From positions 17,504,385 through 17,568,384 of the forward strand of contig CM067084.1 of assembly GCA_034008185.1 (NCBI GenBank): a stretch of DNA of 64,000 bases. Direction: 5' to 3'. Shown here piece by piece: positions 22,201 to 35,700 of this stretch. Position 1 is the first letter of the stretch. Every line of letters starts with the position of its first letter. The notes beneath the pieces were generated by a model. The model ran no database searches and had not been told where the DNA came from. It saw nothing but the letters and a program-made list of their open reading frames with translations. The translations under genes and the position numbers were made by a program. This stretch comes from Gorsachius magnificus. Its lineage: Eukaryota > Chordata > Aves > Pelecaniformes > Ardeidae.

Positions 22201-25200
22201 GAATGAAGGAATGAATGGAAGAAAAGGTCACCCTGTCAACATTTCAGTTTCATGACATGCCCTTCAAGATTTAACAAACGAAAGGATGCTTTTACTCCCA
22301 AGTACTCCAACTGGTATAGAAGACGACATGAATCAATTTTACTGTTCTGCTTTTCCCCAGCGTAGTTTATCTACGATTCTACTAGGTATGAAACTGAAAC
22401 AACTCTGCAGCTAATCTTTCTCACAACATGAGCTTCAGAATCTCAAATAATCCCCAAAGCGCACAATTTCAGCAATGCTCTAAAAGCTGCATTTCTGACT
22501 TGTATTCCTTGGAAAGTCTCAAAACTTTGCCCAAATCCCTTTTAACATCTCAGGTTTTTGAAAGGCAGTGCTTTGTAAAAAGGCAGAGCTGACACTGTGA
22601 CAGCCCTGGCTTACAGCAGCAGGAGTCTTGTGGGCACTTCCACATTTCAAAACAGACTCAGGAAGGGAAAATAAATTGGTTCCTCTGGGTGAAACAGCAT
22701 ACAGGCTTTGTTTAGGGTAAAATAACTTTACTTCTCAGAACAAGCAGACTATTTAGAGTTAAGTTATTCATTAAGATATCTAAACATTACATGGTAGATG
22801 TACTGTGATATGCCTAAGTTCCACCGAGCAATACAGTATTTAAAACAAAAACAGGTGGAAGGCATTGATTAGACTTTGAATTTCCCCAGAGCGTCTGAAA
22901 TTTTTCTAGCAGTTTTCCAGCACAAGAATACAAGAAAGAAAATCAGAATATTGTTCCAGACATCACTATTGAAAACTGCAAGTTTCGTCAATAACATTCT
23001 GAAATACAGGTCCATAATGACATAGGAAAAGAGAAATTAGAATTTTACATTACAGATTCAACACTTAAGACCTTTTCCTTCCCTTTTCTATCCTCCTCAA
23101 GCAAAAACCAATGAGAAGTGTTTGTCAGCACAGCCCATGGGTAGGTACTATTCATTTTAAATGCCCCTACTTTAATCATGCCGTTGCCACTTGCCTTCTA
23201 ACATGATATAGTGCAGAAGCCCTGGGAAAGACGCTGTAGATTGTTTAAGCGTAAAGCCCAACTGGGACCACTGGGAGAGAAAGAAAACAAAACAAAACAA
23301 AATAAAACCAAAACCCCTGGTACAGCTGTAATTCTGGCCCACAGAGAGCGGAACTTCCATTGCCTCTAGCAACATTCCTACAGCTGTGGGTACTGACTGA
23401 AACACTACAGAAATTGTTTTAGCCGGCAAGGGATTTCTAGATATTTTACAGATTTTCTGGCCTAGCTGACAACATAATCACAACTGAAAGTGACAGATTA
23501 TCAACATTATTATTGTAAAAAGAGAAAACACTGTGATATGTACTTGCTTTATGGAAAGAGCTGGGATGAAGGCTAGGCTGAAAATCTCAAAAGCATTTGT
23601 ACAAGGACAGCCAAAGGTGCAATTTCAGAGAATTGAAGCAAGAATCTACATTAATTTGGAAAAATGGCTTGGGACAGAAATATACACATTCCTACTTCAT
23701 TTCCCCAGCCTCAAATCCACCCTTGTGGCTGCCATAGCATCCAACGTTCAAATGCCCTCTCACCCCTGCAGATAGCACTCTAACTATGGAAGAGACCCAC
23801 ACAGAGAGTTATTTCTCCATGTTCCGCCACCAACGTATCTGACATGTTGAAAACACAGGGATGCTGGATTAACAGAGTATAGGACGTGGCAGAATTTTAC
23901 AAGTTTTTAAGTGGAATACACTGAACTACACTGGAGACTTCAGTGGTAATGGAGCATTAACTGTTCAGTGTAAATTATAAAATGGAAATAATGATGAACA
24001 AAATTCTTTCAAATATACTGACACATTCTTTCATCTTACAAATTAATACGAACAGAGTCAAGAGAAGAACAGGTGCAAATTTTAAAATGCTCACAATTTT
24101 GCACATCTGAAAGAATTTCAGTAATTCTGTAAAATGAACATGAGGGTAAAGAGGCTTTTTCTTCCTGAAATGTCTAATCCAAATAAAGGAAAAATATTGG
24201 AGTGTTCAGCTAAAGAGAACACTGGGAATCCCAGCAGCTGGGCTCTTCCATCAGATTATGAAAGTCAGCTTGGAGGTCTGTGCCTCTCAGACCACAACTA
24301 CTGGCATAGAGACCACAATTTCAGATAATTCAGGTAGCCTGAATGCTGGCCCAGCAAGGTGATCTTGCTTCATGTCTCTGCTGCATTCTGTAACTCTCTA
24401 CTAGATTTGGTAATGTGTGTTCATTTCTTTCCCTTCCCTTTCCTTTTTTTCTCATTCAAGGAAAAAGTGGGAATATTTTTAATTCAAGGAAAGTATTCTT
24501 TTGACATTTCTGCTTCACTGAAGTATAGCTGGCAGGTTCTGCTCTGCTTCATAGGTACTATTTCACAGGAACTGTCAAAATACCTGCATTTTGTATTATC
24601 AAATAATTTCCATAAAACCATAAGCTTAAAATGCCTCCTGCATAGTTTTGGACTTGCTCCATGTCTCTTGCAGCTAAAGATGTGGAACCTAGCTCCCTGC
24701 TCAGCAAATGCCAAAGTTGAAAATGAAAAAAAAAATGAAAATAAAAAAAAAACACGGTTGAAATGTAGACATATGCCTATAAACTTCCTGAAGCTCAGGA
24801 ATGCTATCTCAAGCTAAGATGAAGGAATGTAGATAGAGATGCCAAACGGAAAGCCAGCATCCAAACCAGCATGTCCAACCACCTCCTGCCTTCAGACTCA
24901 AAAGTAAAGAAGTAGCCTGGCTTCTCCTGGTCAGCAATTAGTAATATTTGTATTCTTCAGTTCAAGGAAATGCCTACAGGATATTCCTTACTATAGGAAC
25001 AAAGTTATTTTAAAATTAAAACCAGTGCTACCAGGAGTACCTGGTCCCCTTAATTACAAATTTTTCAGAACGCTGCTATTATGGTCTAGTACCATATATT
25101 TCTATGGCCTGGCTACAGAAAGAGTCTCCATGCAACTCAGCACTGATAGCTTTTCCTGATGCTGGAACCACCAGGCCTCAGCACACATTTGAATACACTC

Positions 25201-25202
25201 AC

Positions 25203-25344
25203 CTTTATCTTGTCATCTGTTTCCATAGAGGCTTGAAGTCTTCCATTCACACTGAATACACAGAAGAGGCCATTTTCATAATATATGACACAGTGGCCTT
25301 CTCTTGAAGCTTAATAAGTTTTGGTCTCAGACAGTTTTCAGGAC
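25203..25344 (-). CDS. LRBA: LRBA WD40 exon with an apparent 1-bp deletion
   Basis: Acceptor GGGGTTAAG and donor GTGAGTG bound 142 nt. From phase 1 the exon reads PENCLRPKLIK, then the frame must move by one base to read SREGHCVIYYENGLFC and VFSVNGRLQASMETDDKIK, all matching LRBA. As written, the frame runs into TGA at 25247-25249 after about 20 wrong residues. The lost base is at about 25310, where GAAGCTTAATAAG on the + strand should probably be GAAGCCTTAATAAG. Expected length is 143. The exon leaves at phase 0 and joins 17871-18022. Either a homopolymer sequencing error or a true frameshift fits. Confidence 0.85.
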
Positions 25345-26566
25345 CTTAACCCCTTAAGGCCCAAAGACAGAATAAAATCTCTAGTTATTGATTTACATGC
25401 TCATTTAAAGACATCATATATCAAATAACAAGTAATGACTTCTACTTAGGTAATCACTTACAATACATTATGATTTTACCATGTTTAAATGGATAGCTTA
25501 TGACTTTAAGGGTGCTAGAGAGTAAAATGAACAGCTTATCCCTTAAAGGCTTTGTATTAAGGTATTTTAGAGCTCCTATCAAAACTAGTTAGAGACCTAA
25601 CAGATTTTATTTTGTCGATTTTCTTTTAAAACTGGTAGCAGTTAATTTTGAGAGCACAAAAAATAAATGTACTGAATCCTAAAATGAGATTTTCAAAATA
25701 CGAAGACACGCAGAGGTATGTGTAATGAATTTACATGTGGAGGTATTCTAAAGGTGTATATTCTCATATTAAGATTTTAACCTATACATGATCCACTAAA
25801 TATTTGGGGTTTAATACATTTGGACAAATACCTGATTTCAATGTAAGCCACAGATGTTCACATGCATAAAACAGAAACATGCACAGGTGCATACAGTGAG
25901 TACACCCAACTTTGAAAAAGTGTCTTTTTGAAAAAGTGTCTCTTACTTTGGAAACACTAAAGCAGAAATATCCTAATTCTAAGAATTTTCCAGTTTAAAA
26001 ATAAGTGTGGACCAGCAAACAGGAAAATGATAAACAATATAAACAAATTATAAACAATAAAAGCAGGTCTTTGAGAACACAAATTGGGCGTATTACAGGC
26101 TTTGCAGCTAAGCTCAAAGAGCCTGAACAGAATCACAAATTTTAGTTGGTAGTTTATATATACCCTTCATCAAACAAACAAACCAGCACATTCTCTTTCT
26201 CCTGAAACAAATTTTTGCCTCCCTTTCTTAGAAGTTATCCATAACAAATATTCTTCACCATCCTGGCAGTCAAGAGCTGTATCCTACTGTATGCTATATG
26301 CAATTACACTGGATAAACAAACAAAAAGGAATAGCAATCAGTAGGCTGTAACAGGGAGACTGATGCGGTTGCCTCTTCTTGTAAATGTCTGAATAATCCT
26401 CAGTTATAATGTGTTTAAAAAGAGGTTTCAAATTCCACAGCAACTAAAAAAAGGTTTGAAATAAAGCCACCATAAAGTTAATAAAATCTACCATCTGAGA
26501 CTCTATTCCTTTTTGCATTAGGATTATAGCTCCATGAATAGAATGAAATGACAACAGCTACCTTAC
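25345..26566 (-). other. LRBA: LRBA intron (1.2 kb) where a small exon is expected
   Basis: Sequence between the exons at 26567 and 25344. In LRBA and NBEA proteins about 18 residues (beginning EGPCL, containing GDLLR) lie between the peptides of these two exons. No such coding piece was found on the - strand here after reading all lines. The flanking phases (1 and 1) would still join in frame if it were absent. A short tandem duplication of TTGAAAAAGTGTCT occurs at about 25912-25941. Confidence 0.6.
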
Positions 26567-26668
26567 CTTTTGAACCACTTATTACCAGGCCAAGTTCAGC
26601 ACAAATGGTAGCACAGGTGATCTCATAGTCATGTCCTGTCAAAATAGCTCGAGGAGTTGCAAAATCAC
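26567..26668 (-). CDS. LRBA: LRBA WD40 exon
   Basis: A 102-nt exon, phase 1 in and out, acceptor TTTTCATTGAAG and donor GTAAGGT. The peptide is GDFATPRAILTGHDYEITCA then TICAELGLVISGSK. The GH dipeptide begins a WD repeat and LGLVISGSK its inner strand. It joins GDNPR from exon 43340-43507 and would normally be followed by the small exon that is missing downstream. It contains no frame disruption. Confidence 0.95.
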
Positions 26669-28249
26669 CTTCAATGAAAAAAGAATAAAAGCAGTCCTTT
26701 GTTACAATCTATTTCTCAAATCACTGCTTTCAATCACTGAAGCATCTTCGGTTTCCTTGCTCTTTGAGTTCATGTTCCCTACAAATCACTTCTATCTGCT
26801 GTTTGCATATGGTTGTTCGGTACTTCTATCTACATAGTACAGCAGCGGTGTACTATAGGAATTCAACCTGCACATTTACTAGTGCACATCAATATAAAAG
26901 TTAGGTGTGTAGTTAAAAACAAACAGAAGTCAGAGCACACAGATTTGCATTTCCCCTCACTCCATCTCCCCCTTTATTTTTTTTTTATTTTTTTTTTTGT
27001 GGAGGAAGAGATCGTGGTCAATCATTGCCTTTTCCTTGAACAGGCATAAGTAAACACAGGTGTCACTGACAGGTCGACGCCTATAGTGCTCAAAGATGAA
27101 GTAAAACATCTGTTGATTTTATCTTAATCGAGTAATGGTGTTGAAACCTCAACCTTATGTCTAGCTCCTTGTAAGAATGTGGAGCTTGGCCCATAATCAG
27201 AATGAATTTCAGATGAATTTGCAAAATCAAAACACTCAAATTCAACACTAATTACTACTGCTCCTATTAGACACTTCCCTGCAACAAGAACAAATAAAAC
27301 TGTATTTTTCTGAGATTCTCTTTGTAATCAAACATACATGGATACCATAAAGTAAAAGAAATTGTACAACTGGCACATTGGAAGGAAAAAAAAAATGTAT
27401 TCTCCAGGTCAAGACAGAGAAAGGGTAAGCAAATGCTGTAAAGCTCTTTAAATAGTTTTAGAACTTCACTCACAGGTCATTCACTGGATCACCCACTTCA
27501 AGAATGCTAGCATTTCATAGAAATCACAATGTTATTTTTGTATTACCACATAATTAGTTCATTCATAGCATTTTATGAAGCTTTTAAGTATGTATATTGG
27601 GCAATGCTATCATGTAGTTTTAAAAAGGATTAGATGAGTTTTTAAGCAGCGGGGAAATAAATTCACTTCACAATAACTGATGATATGTGAGATACCAACA
27701 AGGCAGTAAAGCAGTGGTAAAATAAAACCTTTTTTATTTCAAAAACAGGAGTAATAATAGGGCCAACTGACTCCACTGGTTAGTAAGGTAGCAACATTCA
27801 AATTATATTTGGGGTTGTAACCTTTCAAAAGATAAAACCAGCATAATGTCATTAGTTTGGACACGTAGAGCCTTAACAGTACTAGCAACACTGGCACTGG
27901 ATCTTATTGGAAATTATGGAACTCCATTAAAACAGGTAGCTACCCAGATGCTGCACATGTACAGTGAGAGGCCTCTATGGAAAAGAAGTGTAGATCTGGG
28001 CTTGCACAGGTAAAAGCTTAGCTTACCCTCAATATTTTATATTTTTACTCAGACCATTTACAACACCTCCCAGAGTGTCCGTGTAGCTGCCACGATCGAA
28101 TGGCTTTTTAGAAAAGGTCATAATCTATGACCAAGCATCAAATCAAGGATTCTGACCTTTCAGGATTTGATTTATTCTGCAGTTACAATCTATAATCTAT
28201 ATCCACAATACAAAAATCTTGAAAAAGTAAATAAATCTGTTTCTTCTTA

Positions 28250-28310
28250 GATATATACATACACACTAAATATATATGTGTGCATACACACACACACATA
28301 TGCATATATG
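28250..28310. repeat. TA/TG/CA dinucleotide microsatellite
   Basis: Alternating purine-pyrimidine tract (ATATATACATACACAC...TATATATGTGTGCATACACAC) of about 60 bases with interruptions. Confidence 0.9.
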
Positions 28311-28489
28311 TTGTCAGCATTTAAAATCTGAAAATGCTTTGGCGCAGCTTGATGAATTGTCCCAAATCTCTTAATAAATAATCATTAAAAGCTATTGCTT
28401 CTGTTTTGTATACTGTTTGGCAAAACACCCTCAAACCCAGGAAGTATGGCAGACAGCTCAGAAGCAAAGGAAAGGCTCCCAACAAATTA

Positions 28490-28556
28490 GAAGCATAAGG
28501 GTAGACTTAATGACCTCTAGGTATTTCTCAGGTGGCTGATCCTATGAACGCTCACC
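28490..28556 (+). mobile_element. Possible old CR1 3' tail
   Basis: GGGTAGACTTAATGACCTCTAGGT followed by GATCCTATGAA resembles the CR1 3' end 'ttggactagatgacctctagaggtcc...gattctatga' in + orientation. It is short and degraded, so the call is tentative. Confidence 0.35.
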
Positions 28557-31500
28557 AACCTTTTAGAGAAAGTTTGCTCTACTGAACTTTCCTTGCTGAA
28601 CTTTCCTTGCCTGAGCATGGGGCAGGCACCTTAGAAGATTCATAAATGAACATTGTGTAGACAAGCCACAAATCTGCAGGTTTAGGGGAAAATGTAAAAG
28701 CAATCTTAACAGTATTATCCAGTAACAATTTAATTTTGTTGACCTAATTCTTTCTCCCTGTTGTCCCCAAGCCATAAAAGAGGAGGCAGCTTTGTGCATT
28801 TAAAGCTCTTGTTGGTTTGTTTTCTTTTAAATGAGCTGCTTACATTAGCAAAATGTTAGAATTCTGGGTTTATTGCTTTATTTTGCTTTCTTTTGCTTTC
28901 AGAAATTGCATTTATCACATACTTGCATAGGTCAGCAAGGAATTAATCTAATTAAATACAACACATGTTAATGAAACTTTTGAAATCAGAAACGTTTCAA
29001 ATGTACAACATTGTTGGGGTAATGAATTTAAGATGCTGGCGTCAGAAGGACTTGTAAGAAGCAATGTCTGAATGAATTATTTGGAGGTGCAGATAAACAA
29101 AATGCTTCTGGTAAACATTGCTTACAGCAACTACGTTACTGTAGGCTTTACCTATGTTCGGCTGTCAGAAGCTAGATACATAAAATGTAGGAGAGAAGTT
29201 TCTTAAAACTAGAAGTAGAAACTGAGCATATATATTTATCACAGTCCACAGAAAAGTAAAATTACGTAAGTAACGCTCTCAGTCTTTTTAGAATTTGGAC
29301 TTGACTTCAGACATAATGGAGTATAAACCTACAGGTGGCAGGATCAGTGTTTCACAAACTATATCAACTGTTTACTAAATTAGATTTGTTCTAAAAAAAC
29401 ACTTTAATGCACAAAAGAAATGGAAGAAATCTGAACAGTATCTTTAAAGAAATTAGGACTTGAATAAATACTGTAAAAGAGGAGTCCTGTGAAAAGTCAG
29501 GCTGACTCCTTTGATAAGAATGTCAAGTATTTCGGGGTTTCCAAGCCTCTGTTTTTCCAAATAATGGGGTCAACTTAAAAGCTGGTCATAGAGCAGAACA
29601 GATTTCTTTAAAAGCTTTTAAATTGTTATTGCTTCAGAAGATTGTCATGGTTTTCAATAATGCAAAGAGAAAATTTTATTTTGTTGCTGGTTTAAGGGGC
29701 ACCACTTCAAACTTTTCTAAATTGTTTTAGGGGAACCGGCTTGCAGACCTTTTGAAAAGCTGGGGAAGTGACTTCAAAGGGAAAAGAGTCTTTGTCCGCT
29801 AAGCAGGTTTACGACCACTGATGCAAACCCTAACTAAGGGCTGAAAAGAATACTCAGTGCATCTTTATGGAGATCCTTAAGGAAGATGAACAAGTCAAAT
29901 GAGATTAAAGATAGTTCAAAACCTAGCACTAATAAGCAAGACACAACAGTTTTACAGATGTGCTTTTCTCAGCATAGTATATAATAATATCTTTAGTCTG
30001 TACCATTACTGGACTGCTACTTGAAGTTGAATGCTGTAAGAATCTTAATGCCACATTCACATTGTGACAAACGTCGTCGATTTATTTAAGTCACAGGAGG
30101 TATATGTAAAGTTATTTTCCAGTAATAGACAGAATACTTTACCTTTACAGTAACCATTCAAATTATTTCAAAAGAAGTCTCCTACATTCCAATAAATAAT
30201 TTCTGCAAAGTTGTTTTCCCATAGAAAATAGCATAAAATACCACTCTTCCTTAAGTGGCCAAAGTACATTCTAAATCATAAAATTCAAGCTTCAGAAGAT
30301 AAAAGAAGAGCACATGAGATCACATCAGCTTATGGCAATATTTCAGTGAACAAACATTAGGCGTTTGGAAACTACATTTAAAAAGGAACAGCGGGATTAT
30401 AGCAAAGTCAAAACTTTCTTCTAGTTTAATGACATCCAGAAGATCCACCTTACTGGATAACAAGAAATTGGTTTGTATTCCTGGGTCTTTCTCCGATATT
30501 TTTTCAGCCTTGGTGATGGTACAAAACAAAATGGGATCATGGCATTTTAAATCCAACAGTAAATTGCTAAAAAGACCACTTTCTGTATTTTCAGCACTAA
30601 GCTGTAAGAGCTGAGCCAAACTTATTTTATCTCTCCCTAAAAAGAAATCAAACTAGAGATCAACTGAAATACTTACATCACAATGAAATATGAGATACAC
30701 TTCCTACTATTTCTGGGTGAGATAATATTATGCAACACATTAAAATACAAAATATTTGAGTACGCTCCCTTTTATGTTTTATGCTGAGAAGACAGTTAAT
30801 TATGATAAGCCACAGACAGCCAAACAGTCATTTCTAAATTATTATTCTATGATTGCAGAGGCTGTAGGGCACTTTTAAATGGCAAATTAATTATGTGATT
30901 TTATGTCAATATAAAATCCAAATTAAATGAAGCATCAGTTAATGTAACTATCTTTTACCTACTTCTTGCAAAAATAAGTGATTGAGTACTTTCTCAGAAG
31001 GATACATCAATCAAACCACATTACATAAGTAAGAAAAGTCTTCTAAAAATAATTTTTAAAATTTCAAAATTTTGTAGTTGCTTCATATGATAAAAATTGA
31101 GGAAAACAATAAAAGGTTTGAAATCAATTTGAGAAGTACAAATGTACTTACAGAATATATGACATTTGGACAAAAGTGCTTTCAGCAAAATGTAAGTAAA
31201 TCAAGAAAACTAATTTGCTGCTAGGCTTCTACCGTTGATTATATAGCAAGTTTCAGAGTTTAATTACATCCAAGTGATGACTGTCAGTTATTATACAAAC
31301 TTCGTACATTAACCTTATTTATGGCTCACACACAGTGAACATTTACATAACAGCCAACTGGTTAAAAACCCATTTCGCTGGTGCAGAAAGGCTGGCTCTT
31401 TGATGGATGGGAGATCTCACTAAACCAATACCACACAGTATTACTGAAGCATTCATAAAACTTAAGTTTGAATAATCTTTCCTTTGTAAATATGCATTTT

Positions 31501-32695
31501 ATGTAAAGATGTAATCTTTTCATATTATATAGGAACTTCGTTGTCGTCCTGTTGTTCACATGACACTCCATCAGCATTTCCTCTAATTCCTTCAAACTAC
31601 TTCCCATCTGTTCAGACTTTTTTCACAACAAAAAGCACAACCTTATGCCTTGATGCAAGTTTTAGTTTTGCAAAAAAACCACTTCAACCGATCATTTTCT
31701 AAAAAAGGAGCAATTATCTTTGAACAACATATCATTCTATCCTGAAGTAAAATCTAAAAACATAAAACACAGAAGCTGCTATAGTGATTATGTTTGTTCA
31801 GTAAAGAAAAAAAAAATACTAGATTTATCTTGTAGAATTCATTTCAGCAAATATAACACAGGAAAGGCTTACTGTCCTCCTTCCCGCAGTCACGCTGTGC
31901 AACAAGTGACTGACAGTGATTCAGTACTAATATGAGATTTTTCTTACACATTGTGTCAAGAGAACAGGCTCACTATGTTTCCAGAATCAACACAGTAAAG
32001 AGAAAGATTTAACAAGCCTTCATGAATTGGATATTACAATTCAGATTTCAAAAGTCAACAATCCCTAGCCTCTTAATTCCCACACCATGTGCAATACGAA
32101 GTTTGCTGGAACAAGTTCGCCCTTCCTGGGGACTCATCTGCTGGAAGTCCTGGAAGTCATTCAGCAGGACTCCTCCCACTCAACACAGACCTTTTTGAAG
32201 CCCCTGGAAAGTATCTGCAGGTGAATATTCAGGGTCAGGGTACACTAATATTTCAGTATTTGCACCATCCCGACTTCATAAACTGCTACTTAAATATCAG
32301 CTTTGAAGTTTTAAAACACTGTCATTTTTGTTTGAGAATGTTCTAAAACAGCTTTATGAAGAGGCTTTTTTTGTTTATGCTTAAAAAAAAAATAATTCTA
32401 TTTTCTTCATATTTCTCTCTTGTGGCTTATAGTTATAACTATTCCCTTACCTAGTGAGTCCAAGAAAAAAAAGCAACAAACCTCAACAGAAAAGGAAAAA
32501 AAAAATCATCAAGCAATTATTTCAGTCCGAAATAGCACCTACCATGGAATTGTTGTAAAATAAACGATATCTTACAACATGCTAAAACCAGCCACTAGTT
32601 GAAACTTATATAGTATTTCATACCAAGCTTGGGCAGAAAATAATCTAAGAGAAAAGGTTTCATATGAGAATTCATTCACTCAATTCAGCAGGTTT

Positions 32696-32705
32696 GGGGG
32701 GGGGG
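32696..32705. repeat. G10 homopolymer
   Basis: A run of ten G bases in an AT-rich intron. It is a likely site of base-calling length errors. Confidence 0.9.
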
Positions 32706-35700
32706 TTGCTATTAAAATAATATATTAATTTTTTTAATAAGAAAAACATATCACTGCAAAATACTACTGTTCCATAACAGCATGTATAGAAGTCTGTCCT
32801 TTAGCTATTTGATTGCTTTTACAAAGTTAATTTCAAACTAATGCACCAGCAGTAACTGGGAGTATCGATGGCATACACCAAGTTCAGAGCATACATAAAT
32901 TAGCTGTCTTTTTAGAAGTAACTGTTTTAAAACAGACACTTTTTCAATGAAGCAGGCCATCATTCTAAATACAGTATCCTTGCACTCAGCAGAGTAATGC
33001 TCTCTGTGGTGCTCGTGTTAATAGAATTTAGATCCAGAAACACTTACAAAATAATTTCTAACCGAAGTCAGGATTGTTATATTGACCAAATAAATTTTAC
33101 AACATTTAAGCTGGTAATTTTACTCTAGACTATAAATTACTGTATCTCCTGCATTACTCTGTTCTGTCTTACATGGTATAGACTTTGAACTGAATGGTTA
33201 TTTTTCCCAGCAACCAAACAAGGTAAATAAATGTGATATATTAGTACATCATCCCACCACTATGCATATGGTGCACATTAAGGTTGTATTCATTTACCAT
33301 ATGAATGTAATTCCTTTTACCACAACAACTATTAGTTACAAGTTGTAAATATAGCATTGTTTTTCCTGGAACTCAAAGGTCTGCATAACATCATGAAGCA
33401 CTAAATATCCTTATCCTTCCGCAGAATTTCCTGCATATAGTTTTAGTGACACCTGAAGCTGGATACTGCAAAAAAGGAGCACCCAAACTCTTTCACTGTT
33501 TCCAGTCTCAAAACACATACCGCCTTCGCTTGCATCTGGCTTGCACCTCACAACTTGCTCTACAGTGTTACTTGCAATTACGTGCTCTGATTGACAAATC
33601 CTGAAACACAATCTCTCTTAGCCAGTTGAAAACAAGGATGGGACAGCCGCTGCGCTTAACGCTGTAGGACATACTTTCAGCCAAAACAAATATTTATAGC
33701 ACACAAACTTGCACGCTTATCAGTACCAAATCCCTACGATTATTTAAATGCTTTCCAAACCAGCAGTGAATGCTATTGCACGGTCTTTTCAAATAAGCCC
33801 TTGTCCTCATATCTATGACGTGACTTTCTTGGCATTATATAAATACAAAATTACATTGTTTATGCAGCACAATTGCATATTTCCAGATAGACCAGAATTC
33901 ATCCACCTGTTATACCACGTCTTTTTCAGTTTAAATATTTGGAGGCTAGAACCATCATTTATGTGTGATTTAGATAGTACCTGGAGGAATGCGGCCTCAA
34001 CCTCTTTGAGGCATCAATGTGTTACAGTTTAAAAAAGAAATGACAGTGACCTTTGGTAGCTGTCTAATTTAAGGCTCTGTTCTAGATTCATGCAGATAGT
34101 CCCAGTACTTGCTGCACTGGCTACAACAGTGGCCTGTGAAGACGCGGGGAATTGTAGAACCAAATACAGCATCGGGGCCTCTGTCCATTAATGTCTGTCC
34201 TTTCATGAGGCTTTGAAGACTAACATCAAATAATGCAATAAATGTTAGGTAGAAGAATATTTAGTGGTTGCTACCCTTTTCAAAACATGTTACGGATACT
34301 TTTCAAAGCCTTGTGGGTCTTCTCTATGAAATGAATGTTACTGAATTTGACTTACATCAGGCATAGGAAAATTTAATATCGCACTTGCTAAAGGTCTAGT
34401 AAAAGAGAAAAAAGTATTCCATTTCTTTTTACAGTCGCACTTAACAAAACACTCCTGACCTATTTCTATTTCAGTTCATACATTAACCTTAAATTCACAT
34501 TGTATTTTCTCATTATAATTTTAATAAAAAGGATAAAAATTATACTACAAATGAAATCAATTTTTTTTTGCACCAAGTATGTGAAAATATATATATTTAA
34601 AATATTTTACTAGGCAGTGTGTTGGAGAGTCAGTCCAAAGATCAGCTTTCAACTCAATGCCAGCAGATGGTGCTAAAGGATTCTTGCTTTATATACAATA
34701 TTGTGCTACTCTGTCCAGCCATTTTTGAGAAACAAAGAATATTTGTTATGTCTGCAGTTAAGCATTATTAAAATAATATTGAATTATTTACTGGCTTTTT
34801 TTGAAGAAGGACTTGCATAATACTATAATGTGTGGAGGGGTAAAAACTGACTGTGCTCTTGAACACGGAAAGGAGCACGTGCAGACTGTTGCTAAACTCG
34901 CTGTACTACCACAGAGCAACACTCTCTTCTTAACAGGCTGACTACAGTGAACTGCATCTACAGACTTAATAGCTTCAGCAATTTCAACCATATTTTAGGA
35001 TTTGGAGGCCTTGCAAATTTTTAGCGATTATGCTAGAACACCGATTGACAGAAATCAACAATAACAGCATAATTTTCATTACTAACTAACCTGACTACTG
35101 ATTTATGGAGATTTAGATACCGCTACAACCTAGCATCATAAATGCAAAAGGGAAGACTGACAGATAAGCTTTTTAAAACTAATTAACAATTAATTTTTAA
35201 TGAAAAGATGCTGTTATGCAAATTAATTAATTATATAATTTTTTAGGAAATAAAAAAATTCTCAATAAGTATTTACGCTATAAAAATTCTTTAGAAATGT
35301 GGAACCTTATCTTCTCTATTATCATTGGTTTTGAAACTGAAAATAGAAGTCCAGATCATGCAGAAACTTGGGTACCAAGATGTAGGTTAATTCAAGATGA
35401 GGCTCAGGATGGGGGAAGACGGTGAAGAGGGTTGTTTGCTACTAAGTTAATAGCAGACATATGACCCGCTTGAAATCAGTGTGACTATTCACTGCGTACA
35501 GAGGCAAGCACATATGCAAATCTTCATAGAATTCAGGTTTACAGGATTAGCGTGTCTGAGTACAAAGAAATGATTACCTATGACATTACTCTTTAATCAA
35601 CCAACAAAAGGTCAGGTCGTATTTTCGAAGTTTAAATCACCTGCATTATCCACTTAAATAATTAATTATCAAGCACTCACAAAAAGTTCAAATTTTCAAA

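Larger units (their letters stand above)
18023..25202 (-). other. LRBA: LRBA intron (7.2 kb)
   Basis: The intron contains an old CR1 fragment (18975-19395), a pyrimidine-rich stretch at about 20085-20300 and a TA/CA microsatellite at 22172-22200. An open frame at 18558-18788 (+, 76 codons) is unrecognised and starts with ATG in a region without splice signals that I could confirm. Confidence 0.75.
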
